The translations under genes and the position numbers were made by a program. Below the pieces are notes generated by a model that saw only the letters and a list, made by a program, of their open reading frames with translations, did no database searches and was not told the DNA's origin. Shown here piece after piece: positions 44,829-53,395 of a DNA stretch of 64,000 nt. Numbering within the stretch: position 1 is the stretch's first letter; the number at the start of each line of letters is the position of its first letter. The DNA comes from Chloroflexota bacterium (GTDB lineage: Bacteria > Chloroflexota > UBA6077 > SHYK01), in assembly GCA_035652535.1 (NCBI GenBank), contig DASRDP010000004.1, positions 1 to 64,000 of the forward strand. Reading direction: 5' to 3'.

Positions 44829-46418
44829 ATGATCCTCGCCGATTCCGCGTCCCCCGACCACGGACACGTCGAAAATGGTCCCTCTGCGCCCGGGCACGGT
44901 CAAATCCCGCCGACCCGCCTAACCGCGGCTCAGCGAATCGCCAAGAACGCGGCGGTCCCCACCGTCGCGAACCTCATCAACCGTGGCCTCGACTTCGGTT
45001 TCGCCATTGTTATGCTGCGCGTCCTCGGACCAACCGAGGTGGGGCGGTACACCTGGGCCGTCCTGGTCGTGGGCTATTTTGACATTCTCATCAACTTCGG
45101 TCTGGCCGTACTGATCACCCGAGATGTTGCGCGCGATCCGGGAGCCGCCGGACGCTACCTCGGGGGCGCGCTGGTCGTTCGGGGCGCCATGTGGGCTGGA
45201 GCCATGGCAATATCAGCCCTCATTGCTGGGCCACTGGCATCCACCATTGGGATCGCGGACGAGGTGCGCCTCACGCTGCTTCTCCTGACCCTCGGGATCG
45301 GGGTCTCCAACGCGTCCGGGATTGCAGGCGCGCTCTTTAACGCCGCCGAGCGCATGGAGGTCCCCGCACTGGTGACGATCTTCACGAGCGCCATGAAGGT
45401 CGTGTCCGGCGTCGTCGTCCTCGCCGCTGGGCTGGGAATCGTGGGGATTGGCGCCGTATCGGTTGGCGTCAACCTGGCCACGGCCGCTGTCCTGGCCGCG
45501 CTCTTCGTTCGGCTTGTCGGCACACCTCACCCCACTGTTTCGTTTTCCAGCGCGCGCGCCATGGTCCAGGATTCATACCCGTTGATGATCAACAATCTCC
45601 TCGCTACGCTTTTCTTTCGCGTCGACGGGTTGATCTTGCGGGCGATGGCCGGAGACGCCGCGCTTGGGTGGTATGGATCCGCATACAAATTCATCGACGG
45701 AATCGGGACGATCCCGGCCAACGTCACGCTGGCCCTCTTCCCGATTCTCTCCCGTATCTCCGACGGCTCCACCGGGCCGACAGCGCATCCTTCGGCTGAG
45801 ATGTCCCGCATCGTCGAGATCGCCCTGAAGGCGCTTTTGAGCATCGCCTTTCCAATCTCCGTCGGCGCCACGCTGCTCGCCGAGCCGCTGATCCGCGGGT
45901 TTGCCGGCGAGCAGTATCTGCCTCACGCTGCCATCGCGCTGCGGATCCTGGTCTGGTACGCACCGTTCGGGTTCGTAAACAGCCTGCTGCAGTATGTGCT
46001 CATCGCAGCCAACCGACAGCGCTTCATCACCGTCGCCTTTTTCGGCGCGGCGTTGTTCAATGCCGTGGTGAACCTTTTCGCCGTCTCGCGCTGGAGCTAC
46101 GTCGGCGCCGCCATCGTTACCGTGGCCTCGGAGGTCCTCCTGCTGACCCTGTTTCTCGTCGCCCTGCGGACCCGCATTCGAGTCCAAGGCGCACTGCGGC
46201 AGGGATGGCGACCCCTCGTCGCGGCGGGCATCATGGCGCCGGTGGTATGGCTCGTCGGGAATGGGTCAATCGGGTTCGCGGTGCTGTCTGGAGCGGTGAT
46301 GTACAGCCTCGCGCTCGTCGCCCTAGGCGGCGTTCGAAAGGACGAGCTGGAGCTGATTCGCCAGGCTATTCCGCTGGGAGCACTTCCCGCGCGGCAGGGC
46401 ACCGGCGCCCGAGATTGA
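44829..46418 (+). CDS. Second Wzx-like polysaccharide flippase
   Basis: ATG 44829 (MILADSASPDHG) gives 529 residues; a longer frame from 44742 would start upstream of the candidate promoter. The first 45 residues are hydrophilic, then NAAVPTVANLINRGLDFGFAIVMLRVLGP opens a MOP-superfamily core with about 12-14 helices, including VGRYTWAVLVVGYFDILINFG and GWYGSAYKFIDGIGTIP. This is the RfbX/Wzx pattern. It is divergent from the ABC-export operon, which should not need a flippase, so it may serve a different lipid-linked glycan. It is only distantly similar by eye to the flippase at 19126-20592. Confidence 0.8.
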   Translation: MILADSASPDHGHVENGPSAPGHGQIPPTRLTAAQRIAKNAAVPTVANLINRGLDFGFAIVMLRVLGPTEVGRYTWAVLVVGYFDILINFGLAVLITRDVARDPGAAGRYLGGALVVRGAMWAGAMAISALIAGPLASTIGIADEVRLTLLLLTLGIGVSNASGIAGALFNAAERMEVPALVTIFTSAMKVVSGVVVLAAGLGIVGIGAVSVGVNLATAAVLAALFVRLVGTPHPTVSFSSARAMVQDSYPLMINNLLATLFFRVDGLILRAMAGDAALGWYGSAYKFIDGIGTIPANVTLALFPILSRISDGSTGPTAHPSAEMSRIVEIALKALLSIAFPISVGATLLAEPLIRGFAGEQYLPHAAIALRILVWYAPFGFVNSLLQYVLIAANRQRFITVAFFGAALFNAVVNLFAVSRWSYVGAAIVTVASEVLLLTLFLVALRTRIRVQGALRQGWRPLVAAGIMAPVVWLVGNGSIGFAVLSGAVMYSLALVALGGVRKDELELIRQAIPLGALPARQGTGARD

Positions 46419-46531
46419 CGCACCCCTCTCCCAGACGATATTACTAGCACGAGCGACAGCGCTTGACCCCGGACCGATCCGCTCACGCCGCCACGGGAGA
46501 CCCGGCACATCAACCGCCAGGGAGCTTGCTC

Positions 46532-46735
46532 ATGGAGCACGTGTTCGCCCCCGCTCACCGCCCGCACGCAGCTCTGATCCCGGCCGCCTTGCTTGGAATC
46601 TTTGCCCTGTACGTGCTTGCCCTCGATCAGGGTTTGCTCCTGAGTCTTGTGCAGGGGAATGTCGCCTTCGACACGAACCTGATCCACGAGTTCGTCCACG
46701 ACGCGCGGCACGCGGCCGGCTTCCCCTGCCATTAG
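46532..46735 (+). CDS. cbtB: CbtB, small subunit of predicted cobalt transporter
   Basis: ATG 46532, with AGGGAG eight bases upstream, gives 67 residues; a longer frame from 46463 has no support. One transmembrane helix (ALIPAALLGIFALYVLALDQG) is followed by a conserved metal-site-like C-terminus, IHEFVHDARHAAGFPCH, with four His and one Cys. This His-rich tail is the hallmark of CbtB, a small membrane protein found with CbtA in B12-related loci. It lies 31 bases before cbtA. Transport of cobalt is a family-level prediction. Confidence 0.88.
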   Translation: MEHVFAPAHRPHAALIPAALLGIFALYVLALDQGLLLSLVQGNVAFDTNLIHEFVHDARHAAGFPCH

Positions 46736-46766
46736 CCCTGCGTACGCCGGTTCGCGGGTAGGCGGC

Positions 46767-47495
46767 TTGGCTGAGATCTCGTTTGGAAAACTTCTCATTC
46801 GGGCGATTGTCGCTGGGCTGATCGCTGGAGCCGCGGTCGCAACCTATCATTTCTTCGCAACCGAGCCGCTCATCGAACACGCGATCGCCATCGAGGAGGG
46901 CATCGCCCCCACGCCGCACGTCGAGGTTGTGAGCCGCGACGTTCAACGGATCGGTCTCTTTGTTGGGTTCCTCATTTACGGCGCAACCTGGTCCGCGTTG
47001 TACGCCGTCGCCATCCAGCTTCTGGGGAGACTCATCTGGACAACGAGCGCGACGCGACGTGCCCTCGTCATCGCGCTCGCCGGCTACTGGGCAGTCGCCC
47101 TCTTCCCATTCTTGAAGTTCCCCGCCAACCCGCCGGGCGTCGGCGAGGATGCCACAATCGGTTACCGCCAGTTGCTGTACGTCGCGACGCTCGCCGTGTC
47201 AGTGACGGGAACCGTCGCGACGATCGTGATGGGCTCGTACGCATCGAAGCGGTGGAACGGTTGGATCGCCTCGGGCGCAGCCGTCCTGCTCCTCGCCGCG
47301 TACAGCGGCATCGCATTTCTGGTGATTCCCGCCAGCCCGGACCCGATTCGGCTCCCAACGTTGCTCGTTTCCGACTTTCGTCTGCGATCATTCGTGGGGC
47401 TCACGCTGTTTTGGGGTGTAATGGCCGCGGTGTTTTGCGTGCTGGGCATGCGCGCTACGACACGGCGCGCCGCATCCATTCCCCAGGCGACATAG
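46767..47495 (+). CDS. cbtA: CbtA, predicted cobalt transporter
   Basis: The start is TTG 46767 with a GTAGGCGG-like site upstream (242 residues). It has about five helices and family features: LIRAIVAGLIAGAAVATYHFF at the N-terminus, then a PFLKFPANPPGVGEDATIGYRQLLY stretch (here about 112-136), the conserved CbtA PxNPPxVGxxxTIxxR motif. CbtA with CbtB is predicted to import cobalt for cobalamin synthesis. Co-directional with, and just upstream of, the RraA-like gene; no B12 biosynthesis gene is in the window. Confidence 0.88.
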   Translation: MAEISFGKLLIRAIVAGLIAGAAVATYHFFATEPLIEHAIAIEEGIAPTPHVEVVSRDVQRIGLFVGFLIYGATWSALYAVAIQLLGRLIWTTSATRRALVIALAGYWAVALFPFLKFPANPPGVGEDATIGYRQLLYVATLAVSVTGTVATIVMGSYASKRWNGWIASGAAVLLLAAYSGIAFLVIPASPDPIRLPTLLVSDFRLRSFVGLTLFWGVMAAVFCVLGMRATTRRAASIPQAT

Positions 47496-47518
47496 AGCCG
47501 ACGACGGAGGGCTGGCGC

Positions 47519-48184
47519 ATGGATACGGTCACTCAGCAGCGATTGCTCAAGTTGGACACCGGAGCGGTGTCAGACGCGCTCGACCAGCTTCACATGAAAG
47601 GCGCCACGTACGGAATTCGGCCCGTGTGGCAAGCGCCCCGTGTCGCGGGCCCGGCGGTGACGGTCAAAGCGATAGCGGCCGGCCCCACACCGCCAGCCCA
47701 GCACATCAACATCCACGCGATCTCCACCGCAGATCCCGGTTCAGTCCTGGTCATCGACAACTCCGGGCGTCCGGACGTTTCCTGTCTGGGCGATCTGCAA
47801 TCGCTGGCGGCCAAGATCCGCGGCCTGAGCGGCGCGGTGATCGACGGCGCGTGCCGGGACGTCGATTCGATTCGGGAGATGGGATTCCCAGTCTTCACCC
47901 GCGCCGTGGTTCCGATTACCGCGCGGGGCCGCATCCAGCAGGAAGCGTGGAACGTCATGGTCCAGATTGGCGGCGTCCAGGTCAGACCGGGCGACTGGAT
48001 CATCGCCGACGGAAGCGGTGTCGTGGTGATCGCGCAGGACAACCTCGAGGCGGTCCTATCCGCGGCGGAAGACATCGTCGCACGCGAAGAGGCGATGGCC
48101 GAAGCCGTCCGCCAGGGGCAATCGATACTCGACGTGATGACCAACTTCAATTACGAGCGCATGCTCCAAGAAAAGCGCGCCTGA
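47519..48184 (+). CDS. RraA-like aldolase/demethylmenaquinone methyltransferase-family protein
   Basis: ATG 47519 with GGAGG upstream gives 221 residues. The RraA fold is indicated by LDTGAVSDALDQL near 11-23, VAGPAVTVKA near 42-51, GSVLVIDNSGRPDVSCLGDLQS near 74-95, the metal/substrate motif GAVIDGACRDVDSIREMGFPVF and DWIIADGSGVVVI. Characterised homologues are Mg- or Mn-dependent 4-hydroxy-4-methyl-2-oxoglutarate/4-carboxy-4-hydroxy-2-oxoadipate aldolases; others inhibit RNase E. The catabolic neighbours below favour an aldolase, but the substrate is not known. Confidence 0.82.
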   Translation: MDTVTQQRLLKLDTGAVSDALDQLHMKGATYGIRPVWQAPRVAGPAVTVKAIAAGPTPPAQHINIHAISTADPGSVLVIDNSGRPDVSCLGDLQSLAAKIRGLSGAVIDGACRDVDSIREMGFPVFTRAVVPITARGRIQQEAWNVMVQIGGVQVRPGDWIIADGSGVVVIAQDNLEAVLSAAEDIVAREEAMAEAVRQGQSILDVMTNFNYERMLQEKRA

Positions 48185-48296
48185 GCGTTGGATTGAGGCC
48201 GAATTCCCGCCGACTGCCGCCTAACTCGGTCCCGGGCGAACCAGAACCCCGTGTCACCGGCTTTCGGAATCGCGTTGTTGGTGGAGAGGAGTGATC

Positions 48297-50618
48297 ATGC
48301 GCGAAGCCCTGTCTCAAGGGGATGGTGACCACAGACCTCGCACGGCTGTCCCAGCCGACATCGCGGCCGCGCTTGCGGAGCCCGAGTATCGCGTGGAAGG
48401 ACCGCTCAAGGTCGCCGGCCGGGCGCGCTACGCTGCTGATATTCAGCTCCCCGGGATGTTGTGGGCGAAATTCCTGCGAAGCCCCCACGCCCATGCGCTC
48501 ATCCGATCCATCGATACCTCAGCCGCGCGTGCACTGCCGGGCGTACACGCGGTCATTACCGGCGCGGACGTCGGACCAAAGCGCGTGGGCAAAGTGCTCT
48601 GGGACTGGCCAATCCTGGCCTACGAGAAGGTCCGCTACATCGGCGAGCGGGTTGCGGCGGTGGCGGCGGAATCGCCTCAGATCGCGGAAGAGGCCGTGAG
48701 GCTCATCCAGGTCGAATATGAGGAGATTCCCGCGGTCTTCGACGCGGAGGAGGCGCTCGCCGAGGGCGCCCCAATCATCCATCCGGCTGCCGCCGAGTAC
48801 CGGTACGAGCCTGGCAAACGGCCGCCCGTGCCGCATCCCAATCTCCAGGGGTACCGCCTCATTACCAAGGACGATTCCGACCTCGATCGGATCTTTGCGG
48901 AAGCCGATGTCGTGGTGGAAGACACGTTCCTCGCCGCTCGGCAACACCAGGGCTACATCGAGCCGCGCGCGTGCGTCGTCTGGATCGACCCGGCCGGAAT
49001 CGTTCACATCCATTCGACCAACAAGGCCCCATTCGTGATCCAGCACCAGATGGCAATCGTGACCGGATTGCCGGCGGAGCGCATCGTTGTGGACTCGATG
49101 TTCATCGGCGGTGACTTCGGCGGAAAGGGGCATTCGATCGAAGAGTTCCCCTGCTACTTCCTGGCCGCGGCGACCGGGCGACCGATCAAGTCGGTCATGA
49201 GTTACGCCGAAGAGCTGGAGTCCGCCGCTCCGCGACACGGCGCAAAATTCCATCTGCGCACGGCGGTCGGCAAGGACGGCCGAATCCTGGCGCACGAGTC
49301 GCGCGTCTACTACGACGACGGCGCGTATGCGGGGGCACGGCCCCTTCCCGGCCCCATCCTCGATGGCTGGAGCGCCCTCGAGGTCTATGCCGTGCCTCAC
49401 GCACGGCTAGAGACCTTCATGGTCTACACCAACAAGGTCCCGGGCGGTCAAATGCGCGCCCCCGGCGCGGCGCACACCGGGTTCGTCGGCGAGTCCCACA
49501 TCGATCACATCGCCCGCGAGCTGGGGATGGACCCGCTGGATTTTCGAATCCTGAACGCTGTGCGCGAAGGCAGGACCGGACCGACCGGCGAGCGGGTCCA
49601 AAACCCGCAGGCCGTAGAGGTCTTGGAGGCGCTGAAGCGCGAGTCGGGCTGGAAGACACACCCGCTTCCCGCCAACCACGGCAGAGGAATCTCGCTGCGC
49701 TCCCGGGACGTCGGCGCGGGACGCGCGGAAATCTTGATCCGCCTCCGTCCCGACGGAATGATCGAGGCGATCCACGGCGCCCCGGATCAGGGCGGTGGCT
49801 CCGCCACGCTGGTGCGCAGGGTCAGCGCCGCGGTCCTGTCGGTCTCGCCTGATCGCGTGATCGCGCGCTACGGTACGACCGCGGAAGCGCCGCTCAACCC
49901 GGGGCCCGGCGGAAGCCGGCTGACGCGCGTTCTGGGGCAGGCAACGATTGCCGGCGCGACGGACCTCAAGAATAAGCTGGAGGAGCTGGCCGCGGAGGTC
50001 ATGGGCTGGCCTGCTGCCGCGGTCCAGCTGCGCGACGACCGCTTCATCACCACCGATGGCTCCGGCGAGTCTGCCGCGTACGAGGAGGTCGTGGCACGAA
50101 TCCTTCGCGGCGGCACCGTCGAGGGTTTCGGCGCGTATGACAGCGCAGAGCACGTCGAGGAAGACGAGGGCATCGCCAACTATTGCGCCTACATGATCGA
50201 GGTCGAAGTCGACCCCGACACGGGCCAGGTGCGCCCGGTCGAAGCGCTCGAAGTGGTCGACGTCGGAACGGTCATCAACCCCATCGCGCACTCGGGGCAG
50301 CTCGAAGGCGGATTCGTCTTCGGGCTCGGCAACGCCGTCATGGAAGAGCTGGAGTTCGCGGACGGCCGCGTGAGCACCCTGACCCTCGGTGACTACAAGC
50401 TGCCCACGCACATGGATGTTCCACCGCTCCGCGTCGTGATGCTGCCGAGCGCATCAGGCCCCGGTCCCTTTGGCGCCAAGGCCGCAGGCGAGCTGACCAA
50501 TAACGCTGTTGCCCCAGCCATCGCCAACGCCGTCGAGGACGCGGTGGGTGTACGCGTTCGCACCATGCCCATCACCGCGGAGCGCGTCTACGCGGCGCTC
50601 CATGGGAATAAGCCGTAA
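48297..50618 (+). CDS. Molybdenum hydroxylase large subunit (xanthine dehydrogenase/CoxL family)
   Basis: ATG 48297 has GAGAGGAG five to six bases upstream (773 residues). The N-terminal Ald_Xan_dh_C domain (GRARYAADIQLPGMLWAKFLRSPHAHALI) is followed by the molybdopterin-binding half. Visible motifs are GGDFGGKGH near 283, the GGQMRAPGAAH loop near 395 that lines the Mo site, and a C-terminal KAAGELTNNAVAPAIANAV with the catalytic Glu. The CoxL CO-oxidation signature AYxCSFR is absent, so it is not a true CO dehydrogenase. These enzymes normally partner with a [2Fe-2S] small and an FAD medium subunit; neither gene is adjacent. Substrate unknown, likely an N-heterocycle or aldehyde. Confidence 0.88.
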   Translation: MREALSQGDGDHRPRTAVPADIAAALAEPEYRVEGPLKVAGRARYAADIQLPGMLWAKFLRSPHAHALIRSIDTSAARALPGVHAVITGADVGPKRVGKVLWDWPILAYEKVRYIGERVAAVAAESPQIAEEAVRLIQVEYEEIPAVFDAEEALAEGAPIIHPAAAEYRYEPGKRPPVPHPNLQGYRLITKDDSDLDRIFAEADVVVEDTFLAARQHQGYIEPRACVVWIDPAGIVHIHSTNKAPFVIQHQMAIVTGLPAERIVVDSMFIGGDFGGKGHSIEEFPCYFLAAATGRPIKSVMSYAEELESAAPRHGAKFHLRTAVGKDGRILAHESRVYYDDGAYAGARPLPGPILDGWSALEVYAVPHARLETFMVYTNKVPGGQMRAPGAAHTGFVGESHIDHIARELGMDPLDFRILNAVREGRTGPTGERVQNPQAVEVLEALKRESGWKTHPLPANHGRGISLRSRDVGAGRAEILIRLRPDGMIEAIHGAPDQGGGSATLVRRVSAAVLSVSPDRVIARYGTTAEAPLNPGPGGSRLTRVLGQATIAGATDLKNKLEELAAEVMGWPAAAVQLRDDRFITTDGSGESAAYEEVVARILRGGTVEGFGAYDSAEHVEEDEGIANYCAYMIEVEVDPDTGQVRPVEALEVVDVGTVINPIAHSGQLEGGFVFGLGNAVMEELEFADGRVSTLTLGDYKLPTHMDVPPLRVVMLPSASGPGPFGAKAAGELTNNAVAPAIANAVEDAVGVRVRTMPITAERVYAALHGNKP

Positions 50619-50629
50619 AGGAACTGAAT

Positions 50630-51124
50630 GTGTCGCCAACAAAGGATGAGTTTCGCCGCGTTATGGGAACGTTTGCCACGGGGGTCACGATCGTGACGAC
50701 GGCTCACGCGGGAGAGGTGCGGGGGATGACGGCGAATTCGGTCGCCTCGGTGTCCCTCGATCCCCTTTCCGTCCTCGTTTGCGTCAATCGCGAGGCGATC
50801 ACCTTCGGCCTTCTCGACGCCGGGCAGGTCTTCTGCGTCAACATTCTGGCGGAGCACCAGGAAGCCCTTTCCCGGGGCTGCGCGAAGCCGGACACGCCCG
50901 AGGCCGCCTTGATCGGGGTTCCGCATCGAATCGGAAAGACCGGGGCGCCGATTCTCGACGGCGCCCTCGCCTACCTGGACTGCCGCGTCGTCGACTCGAT
51001 GGACTTTGGGACTCATCGGATCTTCATCGGCGAAGCCGTCGATCTCGATGCGACGGATGCGCAGCCGTTGCTATTCTTCCGCGGCAAGTATTTCCGGGCG
51101 ATCGAGCCGCTGACCACCTCGTAG
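50630..51124 (+). CDS. Flavin reductase domain protein (FMN-binding split barrel)
   Basis: GTG 50630, with AAAGGA upstream, gives 164 residues, 11 bases after the molybdenum-enzyme stop. It has the HpaC/DIM6-like order RRVMGTFATGVTIVTT, GMTANSVASVSLDPLSVLVCV and FCVNILAEHQEALSRG, and the C-terminal PLLFFRGKYFR. Such proteins use NAD(P)H to reduce FMN or FAD for two-component monooxygenases. No oxygenase partner is encoded nearby, so the acceptor may be elsewhere. Confidence 0.85.
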   Translation: MSPTKDEFRRVMGTFATGVTIVTTAHAGEVRGMTANSVASVSLDPLSVLVCVNREAITFGLLDAGQVFCVNILAEHQEALSRGCAKPDTPEAALIGVPHRIGKTGAPILDGALAYLDCRVVDSMDFGTHRIFIGEAVDLDATDAQPLLFFRGKYFRAIEPLTTS

Positions 51125-51211
51125 AAGGCCGGATGGAAACTGACGTTCTGTGCCCGCCGGCGAAGACTCCGCGGATGGATCACGGCGACGAACGGGATGC
51201 TTCGCTTGACT

Positions 51212-51691
51212 TCAGGATGACCGACAAACTTCCGGCCGCGCCTCTGATGTCGGTTCGCTAAACGACTGGCCGACAAGCGGCAAATTTTGCGAAGGCTGGG
51301 ACGAAGCCACGGAATCCGAATGGCTCGCACCTGATGAGGCGATCGTGCGGGATAGGGGTTCGGAGAAGCGTCCGGATGGCGAGGAGCGTTTTGTGACGCT
51401 GTCCTCAATCAGGCTCGCTGCCAGTTGCCCGGGGCACACCCGCCGCCGGGGCGTGCTTAGCCTGGCGGCCATCTCGGCCAAGGCATGCCACGTCTGTGGC
51501 CGGAATCCCACCAATCGACGAAATGTCCACGCTGGGTCCGATGGTCGTCCTGGCGTGGCGCTCGTTTGGAGGCATTCGGCGATTTCTCCCTGGAGTTGAA
51601 GCACGCCAAAAGGCCCGTGGGGTTGGGTCCGGACAGGCACCGGCGGATTGGCACCGAGAACCTTCCGCATTTCTTCTGAACCTCGAGACAT
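51212..51691 (-). CDS. Hypothetical protein with ribbon-helix-helix-like segment
   Basis: ATG 51691 is preceded by GGGAG at eight bases and shares its A with the TGA of a small upstream frame (TGATG); the product is 159 residues. Residues about 60-100 read RRLVGFRPQTWHALAEMAARLS then VCPGQLAASLIEDSV, similar to the beta-strand plus two-helix shape of ribbon-helix-helix DNA-binding proteins; that reading is tentative. The rest is Ser/Pro-rich and not recognised. Third-position GC is clearly lower than in neighbouring genes, which hints at recent arrival or relaxed selection. It could also be a non-functional frame. Confidence 0.4.
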   Translation of the reverse strand: MSRGSEEMRKVLGANPPVPVRTQPHGPFGVLQLQGEIAECLQTSATPGRPSDPAWTFRRLVGFRPQTWHALAEMAARLSTPRRRVCPGQLAASLIEDSVTKRSSPSGRFSEPLSRTIASSGASHSDSVASSQPSQNLPLVGQSFSEPTSEARPEVCRSS

Positions 51692-51768
51692 CACGTCAAC
51701 TCCCGCCGCTGCTTCTCCACAAGGTGCGCGATGCGCTCGACGCCGCCGCTCCGCACGGCCGTCGTCAC
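51691..51768 (-). CDS. Very short coupled open frame (25 codons)
   Basis: A GTG-started frame (VTTAVRSGGVERIAHLVEK...) ends at the TGA that overlaps the next ATG as TGATG. Its last codons contain the GGGAG ribosome-binding site of that gene. Nearly every codon ends in G or C (24 of 25), more like the host than the gene below. It may be a leader peptide, or the tail of a decayed longer protein, since the frame stays open for at least another 40 codons upstream without a usual start codon. Confidence 0.35.
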   Translation of the reverse strand: MTTAVRSGGVERIAHLVEKQRRELT

Positions 51769-51901
51769 GAAGCGCCGCTCGCAGCCCTCGCCTGATCTCG
51801 CAAGACGGGTAGCACCGCCCGTGGTAGGATCATCCCGTTCGGTCTCGTGAGAGCCCCATTGCGGCGTTCCGCCATCGGACAGCGCGGGGCTCCGCGAGCG
51901 C

Positions 51902-53395
51902 GTGGGGCTGCCGCGGATGGACGAAGAAGGATCCGCTCAACGACGGGCGCCGCTCGTCCTCGTCGTGGACGACGACCCGAGCAATGTCAAGCTGATCCGC
52001 CTCGAGCTGGAGCTCGCCGGTTACCGCATCGCGGCGGCCTCGGATGGGGTCGAGGGGATTCAGACCGCGGTGTCCCTCCAGCCTGACCTGATCTTCCTCG
52101 ACCTTTCCATGCCGATCATGGACGGGTTCCAGACGGTCGGCGCCCTCAAGAGCCAGGATTCAACCCGCGCGATACCGGTGGTCATTCTGACGGCATCGAC
52201 CGAGCGCGCCGACCGGCTCCGTGCGCTGGAGCTTGGAGCCGACGACTTCCTGACCAAGCCGTTCGACCCCGCCGAGCTGCTGGGTCGCGCGCAGACGCTG
52301 ACCAGACTCACCGCGCTCCATCGCGAGCTCGAAGACACGCGTGCCCGGGCCGCGCGCCTCCAGGAGCGTGAGGCGGGCGAAGCGCGACTCGGCCTCATCC
52401 TGGATACGGCGCCCGAGGCGATCATCCTGGTCGCCGCAGACGGGATAATCGCCCGCTTCAATCGCGGCGCCGAGCGCATATTTGGCTACGCGCCCGACGA
52501 GGTCGCGGGCAAGCCGCTCGGGCTCCTCCTGGCAACCCCGCTGGCGGTGCCGCCCCCGGGAAGCGACGGCCGCGCCGGCTCCGAAGGCGGCGCCTCCCTC
52601 CATCGGGAGTTGCTCGCCCATCGCCGCGACGGGGCTGCGTTTCCCGCCGAGCTGTCCGTCGCGTACGGCGAGGACGGCACGTACGCGGTGATCCTGCGCG
52701 ACGTCTCCCTCCGCAGGAAGGCCGAGGCGGAGCGCCAGCAACTGCTGGAGCGGCTGCTGGTCGCCCAGGAAGAGGAGCGCAGGCGCGTCGCGTATGAGAT
52801 CCACGATGGGTTCGCCCAGGTCGCCGCGGCCGCCCAGCAGCACCTGGAGGCGTTCGCCTCACGCTATCGCGGCCGCTCGCCGGCTGCGCGCCAGGAGCTG
52901 GACCAGGCGGCGGCGCTGGCCCGGCGGACCGTCAGCGAGGCGCGCGGGCTGATCGCCGGCCTGCGGCCCACCGCCCTGGACGATTTCGGGCTCGTCGCGG
53001 CCGTGCGGCTGGAGGTCGACGCCCTGCGCAACAACGGCTGGTCGGTCGAGCTCGTCGACCAGACAGGCGGCGGCCGCCTTCCCGCCACGGTCGAGACCTC
53101 GCTCTTCCGCGTCGCGCAGGAGGCGCTCTCCAACGCGCGCCGCCACGCCAATACGCGAAAGGTCCGCGTCTCGCTGCGGCGCGCGGAGAGCGCGGTGGAG
53201 CTCGACGTGCGCGATTGGGGCGATGGCTTCGCGGTGTCCGCGGTACGCGAGGCGGCAGGGCCAGGCGAGCGCGTCGGCCTGGCCGGAATGCGGGAACGCG
53301 TCGCGATGCTGCGGGGCGAGCTGTCGATCACCAGCAGCCGCGGCCGCGGCACCCGGGTGATCGCCAGCATTCCGCTGCCGCCGGAGGTGACATGA
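51902..53395 (+). CDS. NarL-type sensor kinase with N-terminal receiver (REC-PAS-HisKA_3-HATPase)
   Basis: 497 residues from GTG 51902 (ATG 51917 is the alternative). Residues 18-130 are a receiver with Asp67 (IFLDLSMP) and Lys119 (FLTKPF). A PAS domain (about 160-272) contains LILDTAPEAIILVAADG. Then comes the HisKA_3 phospho-acceptor segment EEERRRVAYEIHDGFAQ (His301) and a HATPase_c domain with FRVAQEALSNARRHAN and DWGDGFAV. No transmembrane helix is seen, so it is cytoplasmic. It overlaps the cognate response regulator gene by four bases (ATGA). An upstream receiver suggests that the kinase is itself controlled by another kinase. Confidence 0.88.
   Translation: MGLPRMDEEGSAQRRAPLVLVVDDDPSNVKLIRLELELAGYRIAAASDGVEGIQTAVSLQPDLIFLDLSMPIMDGFQTVGALKSQDSTRAIPVVILTASTERADRLRALELGADDFLTKPFDPAELLGRAQTLTRLTALHRELEDTRARAARLQEREAGEARLGLILDTAPEAIILVAADGIIARFNRGAERIFGYAPDEVAGKPLGLLLATPLAVPPPGSDGRAGSEGGASLHRELLAHRRDGAAFPAELSVAYGEDGTYAVILRDVSLRRKAEAERQQLLERLLVAQEEERRRVAYEIHDGFAQVAAAAQQHLEAFASRYRGRSPAARQELDQAAALARRTVSEARGLIAGLRPTALDDFGLVAAVRLEVDALRNNGWSVELVDQTGGGRLPATVETSLFRVAQEALSNARRHANTRKVRVSLRRAESAVELDVRDWGDGFAVSAVREAAGPGERVGLAGMRERVAMLRGELSITSSRGRGTRVIASIPLPPEVT

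Noticed and set aside
46420-46531. Cobalamin riboswitch upstream of cbtB
   Set aside because: Only a weak resemblance to the B12 box is visible and the region is too short for the conserved core.
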